Shown here: one piece after another, positions 59,871 through 64,000 of the stretch
Numbering within the stretch: the first letter of the stretch is position 1
Layout of the letters: each line of letters starts with the position of its first letter
Assembly (NCBI RefSeq): GCF_042433915.1
Contig: NZ_JBHLUN010000014.1
Span: forward strand, 62,001 to 126,000
Source: Roseomonas elaeocarpi
Lineage (GTDB): Bacteria > Pseudomonadota > Alphaproteobacteria > Acetobacterales > Acetobacteraceae
Direction of reading: 5' to 3'
Length of the DNA: 64,000 nt
Position numbers and translations under genes: made by a program
Notes under the pieces: generated by a model
What the model was told of the DNA's origin: nothing
Database searches by the model: none
What the model saw: only the letters and a program-made list of their open reading frames with translations

Positions 59871-59879
59871 TTATCCACC
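59871..59879 (+). promoter_or_regulatory. DnaA box (one mismatch)
   Basis: TTATCCACC near the right edge of the origin-like region, with a weaker TTATCCCCG at 59829. Confidence 0.55.
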
Positions 59880-59973
59880 AGCCGGCCGCGCGGGTCGCGA
59901 GCCGATTTCCGCAGCGGCAACGTCGTCAGGAAGGCACTGGATGGCTGGCGGCGGCGCTGCCGCCGAGGCTGCT

Positions 59974-60264
59974 CCCAGGGAGGGGGAGAAGGAATTCTCC
60001 CCCTCCCCCTCCCCGGACCCCTCACCCCTCATCTTTTTTCCGGACGCTGCCGCGGGAACGCGGCTGACGCGGTGCGCTCCGGCTCACGGAGCCGGGGCGA
60101 GGGACGGTTCAGCCAGGGCTGACACGAAGTCTTCTTCATTTCAGCAGCGCCGACGGTGGCCGTACCGCGATCGGCTCGCACCCTTCCCGCGGCAGCGTCC
60201 CGAAAGAAGATGAGTGGGGGTCCGGGGGAGAGAATTCTTTCTCTCCCCCGGAACAGCGCCACGC
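59974..60264 (+). repeat. Interspersed intergenic repeat, copy B
   Basis: About 291 bp, same orientation and layout as copy A at 35871: a GGGAGGGGGAGAAGGAATTC hairpin at the left, a CTCATC...CCGGACGCTGCCGCGGGAACG segment, the central CTCCGGCTC/GAGCCGGGGCGAGGGA palindrome, AGGGCTGACA, then GCGGCAGCGTCCC, AGAAGATGAGTGGGGGTCC, the GAATTC hairpin and a terminal GCGCCACGC. It lies between the origin region and ppsR. Confidence 0.8.
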
Positions 60265-60351
60265 GAAGCAACGCCCCCAGCCCGGAACACGATTGGCTGT
60301 CCGACCGTGCCCGGAGCTGCTCCGGACTTCCCCCGCCACGGATGCGGCGTC

Positions 60352-61272
60352 ATGCTGGCGCGCATGTCGCAGCACCGTCACGTCAACCTGCACCTCGTGT
60401 CCGACAGCACCGGGGAGACCCTGGCCTCGATGGCGCGCGCGACGCTGGCGCGCTTCGAGGACCCGCACGCGGTGCAGCACCGCTGGTTCTTGGTGCGATC
60501 ACGCTTTCAGCTCGAACAGGTGCTGGAGGGTATCCAGGCGGAGCCCGGGCCGGTGCTGGCCACCATTGCCGACCATTCCATCCGGCACAGCCTGGAGGAG
60601 TTCTGCACCAAGCTCGGCGTGACCTTCCTGTCGGTGCTGGACCAGACGCTGGAGCTGTTGCAGCGCGAGATCGGCGCGGCCGCCAAGGAGAAGCGCGCGG
60701 CGCAGCACGTGCTCGACGCCGATTATTTCCGGCGCATCGACGCGATGCATTACGTGCTGGCGCATGACGACGGGCAGGGCACGGCCGGGATCAACGAAGC
60801 GGACGTCTGCCTCGTCGGCGTGTCGCGGTCGAGCAAGACGCCGACCTGCTTCTACCTGGCGAACCGCGGCATCAAGGCGGCCAACGTGCCGATCGTGCCG
60901 GGCGCGCCGCTGCCGACCGAGCTCGACAGCCCGCCCTGCCCGGTGATCGGGCTGACGATCGACGTGGGCGCGTTGATCGAGATCCGCCGCCACCGCCTCA
61001 AGCTGATCGGGCCGGGCGGGGTGCGGCAGGACGTGACCGACTACATCGACGAGGACGCGGTGAAGGCGGAAATCCTGGCGGCGCGGCGGCTTTGCACCTC
61101 GCGCGGGTGGCCGGTGATCGACGTGACGCGGCGCTCGATCGAGGAGACCGCGGCGACAGTGCTGCAACTCAAGGAGGCCTGGCACGTCCGTCAGCTTAAG
61201 GCCGCCGCGTCGGCGCCGCCCCGGTCCAGCCCGATGGACCCGGCGGCGGAGGTGCTGAGCGGCCGGAGCTGA
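60352..61272 (+). CDS. ppsR: Pyruvate, phosphate/water dikinase regulatory protein (DUF299)
   Basis: Bifunctional Ser/Thr kinase and pyrophosphorylase that switches pyruvate dikinase off and on by ADP-dependent phosphorylation. It has 306 residues from ATG 60352 (a second ATG at 60364 is equally possible). Family motifs: VNLHLVSDSTGETLASMARA at the start and the P-loop-like GVSRSSKTPTCFYLANRG. This gene beside the origin, followed by maf, is the conserved right flank of alphaproteobacterial oriC. Confidence 0.93.
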   Translation: MLARMSQHRHVNLHLVSDSTGETLASMARATLARFEDPHAVQHRWFLVRSRFQLEQVLEGIQAEPGPVLATIADHSIRHSLEEFCTKLGVTFLSVLDQTLELLQREIGAAAKEKRAAQHVLDADYFRRIDAMHYVLAHDDGQGTAGINEADVCLVGVSRSSKTPTCFYLANRGIKAANVPIVPGAPLPTELDSPPCPVIGLTIDVGALIEIRRHRLKLIGPGGVRQDVTDYIDEDAVKAEILAARRLCTSRGWPVIDVTRRSIEETAATVLQLKEAWHVRQLKAAASAPPRSSPMDPAAEVLSGRS

Positions 61273-61371
61273 ACCGGCGGGGAACGTCACCGGTCGTGCG
61301 TTCCGGCGGATCAGCCGGAAAGCCCGGCCCGCTGTCCCCAGCGGTGCCCAAGACGCCAAGGAGATGCGCGC

Positions 61372-61791
61372 ATGTCCGATCCGACGCAGCCGACGCCGAC
61401 CCTGCCCGACAACCCGGCCGATCCGGGCAGCCCGAACCCGGCCGAGACGCCCGGCGCGCCCGAGGTCCCGGCCGCGCCCCCGGCGCCCACGCCGCAGATC
61501 CCGAACAATCCTTCCCCCGGGGTGACGCCGGACGTGCCGACGCGGCCCGAGATCCCGCCCGGCAACCCCTCGCCCGGCGTGTCGCCGCCGGACCCGGTGC
61601 CGCCCGACCCAGCCAACCCGGACCCGACCTCACCCGGCCGCGTGTCGCCGGCGATCGCGCCCACCACGCCGGAAGTGCCGTCCTCCCCCTCCTCGCCCGA
61701 GGCGGTGCCGCCGGGCGGTCCGATGCCCGGGGTGATGAACCCCACGGCGGAGGGCGGGCCGCCGGGTGCGGATATGCCGGGGCCGCTGTGA
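61372..61791 (+). CDS. Proline-rich, intrinsically disordered small protein
   Basis: 139 residues, of which 49 are Pro. It starts with a strong ribosome site (AAGGAGATG) and uses NPSPGV[TS]P twice. There is no signal peptide or membrane helix, and no ordered domain is expected. It lies between ppsR and maf, flanked by repeat copies B and C. Real expression is likely from the ribosome site, but the function is unknown. Confidence 0.65.
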   Translation: MSDPTQPTPTLPDNPADPGSPNPAETPGAPEVPAAPPAPTPQIPNNPSPGVTPDVPTRPEIPPGNPSPGVSPPDPVPPDPANPDPTSPGRVSPAIAPTTPEVPSSPSSPEAVPPGGPMPGVMNPTAEGGPPGADMPGPL

Positions 61792-61805
61792 GGCTGCGCT
61801 GATCC

Positions 61806-62090
61806 TGCGTGGCGCTGTCCCGGGGGAGAGAAGGAATTCTCTCCCCCGGACCCCCACTCATCTTTTTCCGGGACGCTGCCGCGCGGCGGGTGTGAGCCGG
61901 TCGCGGCACGGCGGCCGCTGGCGCTGCTGAAACCGACAAAACTTCTTTTCAGCACGGGCTGTGACGTCCCTCGCTCCGGCTCATCGAACCGGAGCGCACG
62001 GCGTCAGCCACGTTCCCGCGGCAGCGTCCTGAAAAGATGAGGGTTGAGGGGTCTGGGGAGGGGGAGAACACCTTCTCCCCCTCCCCAGGG
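61806..62090 (-). repeat. Interspersed intergenic repeat, copy C (inverted)
   Basis: About 285 bp, the reverse complement layout of copies A and B: terminal TGCGTGGCGCTGTCCC, GAATTC hairpin, ACCCCCACTCATC, GGGACGCTGCCGCG, central CTCCGGCTC/GAACCGGAGC palindrome, GCGGCAGCGTCC, AAAGATGAGGG, and a closing GGGGAGGGGGAGAA hairpin. It fills most of the 61792-62183 gap before maf. Confidence 0.8.
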
Positions 62091-62183
62091 GTGCCGCCAA
62101 GAGCGCCCAGCCCCTTCCCGCAAGGCGGGGGCAGCCCCAGAACAGGGCGACGGGACACGGTTGGCAGCGAAGGACACGGGACC

Positions 62184-62837
62184 ATGCAGCGCGACACTCC
62201 GGCACTGGTGCTGGCCAGCGCCTCGAGCGCCCGGCGCAGCCTGTTGAGCGCGGCGGGGCTGCGCTTCGAGGCGGTCGCGGCGGCGGTGGACGAGGACAGC
62301 ATCAAGGAGAGCGGCCGTGCCGAGGGGATGCCGCCCGGCGAGGTCGCGACCATGCTGGCGGAAGCCAAGGCGCGCCGCGTCGCCACGCGGCTGGACCGGC
62401 TGGCGGAGGCCGAGGGCGGCCGGGCGGGAGCGCTGGTGATCGGCGCCGACCAGCTGCTCACCTGCCGCACCGACGCGGGCGAGTTGCGCTGGTTCGACAA
62501 GCCGCGCGACCTGGCCGAGGCGCGGGAACACCTGCTGGCGCTGCGAGGGCGCGAGCACGTGCTGCACACGGCGGTGCTGTGCTGGCGCGACGGTGCGCGG
62601 GTCTGGCAGCACCTCGCGGCGCCGAGGCTGGTGATGCGCCGCTTCTCGGACAACTTCCTGGACCGCTACCTGGCCGAGGAAGGCGAGGCGATCCTGGGCT
62701 GCGTCGGCTGCTATCGCCTCGAAGGCCCCGGCGTGCAGCTGTTCGAGCGGGTGGAGGGCGACCACGCGGCGGTGCTGGGCCTGCCGCTGCTGCCGCTGCT
62801 GGGTTTCCTGCGGCAGCACGGCGTTCTGGAGGGCTGA
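62184..62837 (+). CDS. maf: Maf-family nucleotide pyrophosphatase
   Basis: House-cleaning enzyme that hydrolyses modified or non-canonical nucleoside triphosphates; 217 residues. Signature LVLASASSARRSLLSAAGLRFEAV at the N-terminus, then GADQLLTC with the catalytic Asp, KPRDLAEAREHLLALRG and YLAEEGEAILGCVGCYRLEG. It follows ppsR as in other alphaproteobacterial origins, but the expected next genes aroE and coaE are not here. Confidence 0.94.
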   Translation: MQRDTPALVLASASSARRSLLSAAGLRFEAVAAAVDEDSIKESGRAEGMPPGEVATMLAEAKARRVATRLDRLAEAEGGRAGALVIGADQLLTCRTDAGELRWFDKPRDLAEAREHLLALRGREHVLHTAVLCWRDGARVWQHLAAPRLVMRRFSDNFLDRYLAEEGEAILGCVGCYRLEGPGVQLFERVEGDHAAVLGLPLLPLLGFLRQHGVLEG

Positions 62838-62934
62838 AGGGTCGCCCGTTCCCCTCTGCTGCGGCGCGACATGACAGGCGCCGCGCGGAGGGCCAGCATG
62901 GCGCCCGAACAAGGGTGAGGTCGGACGAAGCGCG

Positions 62935-64000
62935 TTGAACTGGCTGAGCGTGTTGATCCAGGTGGCGGGCGAGGCGGCGATGCTGCTGTTTGGCCTGAGC
63001 CTCGTGCAGCGAGGGGTGGAGCGGGCCTACGGCGCCCGGCTGCGCGAGGTTCTGGGACGGGCGCTGCGCGACCGCTGGCGGGCGGCTGCGGCGGGGCTGG
63101 TGGCCACGACGGCGCTGCAATCCTCGACCGCGACGGCGCTGATGCTGGGCGGGCTGAACAGCAACGGTTCGCTCGCACTGGTGCCGGCGATGGCGGCGAT
63201 GCTGGGGGCCAATGTCGGCACCGCGGTGATCGCCCAGGCGCTGAGCTTCGACCTCAGGCCGGTGTTTCCGTTGCTGATCCTGCTGGGCTGGACGGCGTTC
63301 CGGCGGGGCAGGCGCGCGCGGACGCGCGACCTCGGCCGGGCGGTGATCGGGCTGGGGGTGATGCTGTGTGCGCTCTACCTCTTGGTGGGCTCGATGGGGC
63401 CGGTGGAGCACGCGCCGGCGCTGCGCGAAATCCTGCACCTGCTCGACGGCGCCCCGGCGCTGGCGGTGATCCTGGCGGCGGCGCTGGCCTGGGGGACGCA
63501 TTCCTCGCTGGCGGCGGTGCTGCTGGTGGGCTCGCTCGCGGCCTCGGGCGCCGCAGGGCCGGAGGTGGCACTGGCCATGGTGGCGGGTGCCAATCTCGGC
63601 GGCGCGCTGCCGCCGCTGCTGGCGGCGCGGCATGCCGGTAAGGGATTGGTGGACCCGGCGCGGCTGCGGCTGCCGGTGGGCAACCTGATCAACCGGCTGA
63701 TCGGCACAGGGATCGTGCTGGCGGCCTTGCCGCAGCTGGCCGGGCTGCTGTCGGCGCATCCCGGGCGGCTGGTGGCGGACGCGCATCTGGGCTTCAACCT
63801 CGTGATGGCGGTGCTGACGCTGCCCGTCCTGAACCCGGTGGCCGCGCTGCTGCGGCGCCTGCTGCCCGGACTGCCGCCCGAGGCGGACCCGGGCGCGCCG
63901 CGCTACCTCGACGACGCGTCGCTGAACGTTCCGGCGGTGGCGCTGGCCAATGCGACGCGCGAGGTGCTGCGCGTGGTGGACACCCTGGACACGATGCTGC
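62935..64000 (+). CDS. Na/Pi cotransporter family protein (3'-truncated by window edge)
   Basis: From a proposed TTG at 62935 the frame stays open to the window end. The N-terminal transporter part contains ALQSSTATALMLGGLNSNGS and later AMLGANVGTAVIAQAL, the paired QSS and GANVGT motifs of the NptA/PhoU-fused Na/Pi symporters; helices continue to about 63850, and the last visible part (VALANATREVLRVVDTLDTML) is the start of a PhoU-like cytoplasmic domain. The start is uncertain (a GTG at 62950 is close). It replaces the aroE expected after maf. Confidence 0.88.
   Translation, partial: MNWLSVLIQVAGEAAMLLFGLSLVQRGVERAYGARLREVLGRALRDRWRAAAAGLVATTALQSSTATALMLGGLNSNGSLALVPAMAAMLGANVGTAVIAQALSFDLRPVFPLLILLGWTAFRRGRRARTRDLGRAVIGLGVMLCALYLLVGSMGPVEHAPALREILHLLDGAPALAVILAAALAWGTHSSLAAVLLVGSLAASGAAGPEVALAMVAGANLGGALPPLLAARHAGKGLVDPARLRLPVGNLINRLIGTGIVLAALPQLAGLLSAHPGRLVADAHLGFNLVMAVLTLPVLNPVAALLRRLLPGLPPEADPGAPRYLDDASLNVPAVALANATREVLRVVDTLDTML

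Larger units (their letters stand above)
59570..59890. other. Probable chromosomal replication origin (oriC)
   Basis: Intergenic DNA between hemE and the pyruvate dikinase regulator gene, the conserved position of oriC in Caulobacter and Rickettsia. DnaA-box matches: TGTGGATAA (59628-59636, perfect), TTGTCCACA (59672-59680, one mismatch), TTATCCCCG (59829-59837, two), TTATCCACC (59871-59879, one). An AT-rich stretch (59576-59612) next to hemE could be the unwinding element. Ten GAGTC/GACTC sites fall within 59594-59787. No gene reads across it. Confidence 0.75.

Overview
The window is very GC-rich DNA with densely packed genes. It fits an alphaproteobacterium of the Rhodospirillales, most likely Acetobacteraceae (Roseomonas-like). 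This is inferred from gene order: mnmG-rsmG-parA-parB and leuS-lptE-holA at the left, and hemE-[origin-like region]-pyruvate dikinase regulator-maf at the right. The latter is the arrangement known around Caulobacter and Rickettsia oriC. No tRNA, rRNA, CRISPR array, insertion sequence or prophage was recognised.

Layout. 0-4.1 kb: tRNA modification and chromosome partitioning (mnmG, rsmG, parA, parB), with a parS-like site inside the start of rsmG. 4.4-8.7 kb: minus-strand operon leuS-lptE-holA. 8.8-16.1 kb: a membrane protein, a serine hydrolase, then a polyhydroxyalkanoate (PHA) locus (phaR, a small protein overlapping a PhaC-like hydrolase, an aldo/keto reductase, phaA); phaB lies apart at 21 kb. 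16.2-18.9 kb: a methyltransferase carrying a second parS-like site, then gloB-cupin-methyltransferase. 19-30 kb: an EamA permease, small proteins, metW, a Mn catalase divergent from a CsoR-like regulator with a clear operator, an orphan ABC binding protein, an unknown membrane protein, metX and rho. 30-37 kb: GNAT, an orphan response regulator, ribA-ykuD, murJ, trpS. 37.9-45.5 kb: an accessory operon of an M24-fold protein that has lost its metal ligands, a complete CUT1-type ABC transporter and a leaderless NMT1-like binding protein, followed by an opposed RpiR-type regulator. 46-58 kb: small proteins, a GAF-PAS-GGDEF-EAL protein, glycerate kinase-pyruvate kinase, a DUF892 protein, a methyltransferase, poxB, a hydroxyacid dehydrogenase and a secreted trypsin-like protease. 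58.5-64 kb: hemE, the probable replication origin, ppsR, a proline-rich protein, maf and a truncated Na/Pi cotransporter.

The strongest unexplained signal is the hemE-ppsR intergenic region. It combines DnaA boxes with ten GAGTC/GACTC (GANTC, CcrM-type) sites in under 200 bp, six of them spaced 8-11 bp apart. With parAB and two parS-like sites in the same window, the segment looks like the origin-proximal domain of the chromosome. A second feature is a family of intergenic repeats of about 285-291 bp with hairpin ends (three full copies and one partial), two of which lie in opposite orientation beside the origin.

Limits: all family assignments come from reading translated sequence and recalled family knowledge. 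No searches were run, and promoters and operators are pattern-based.
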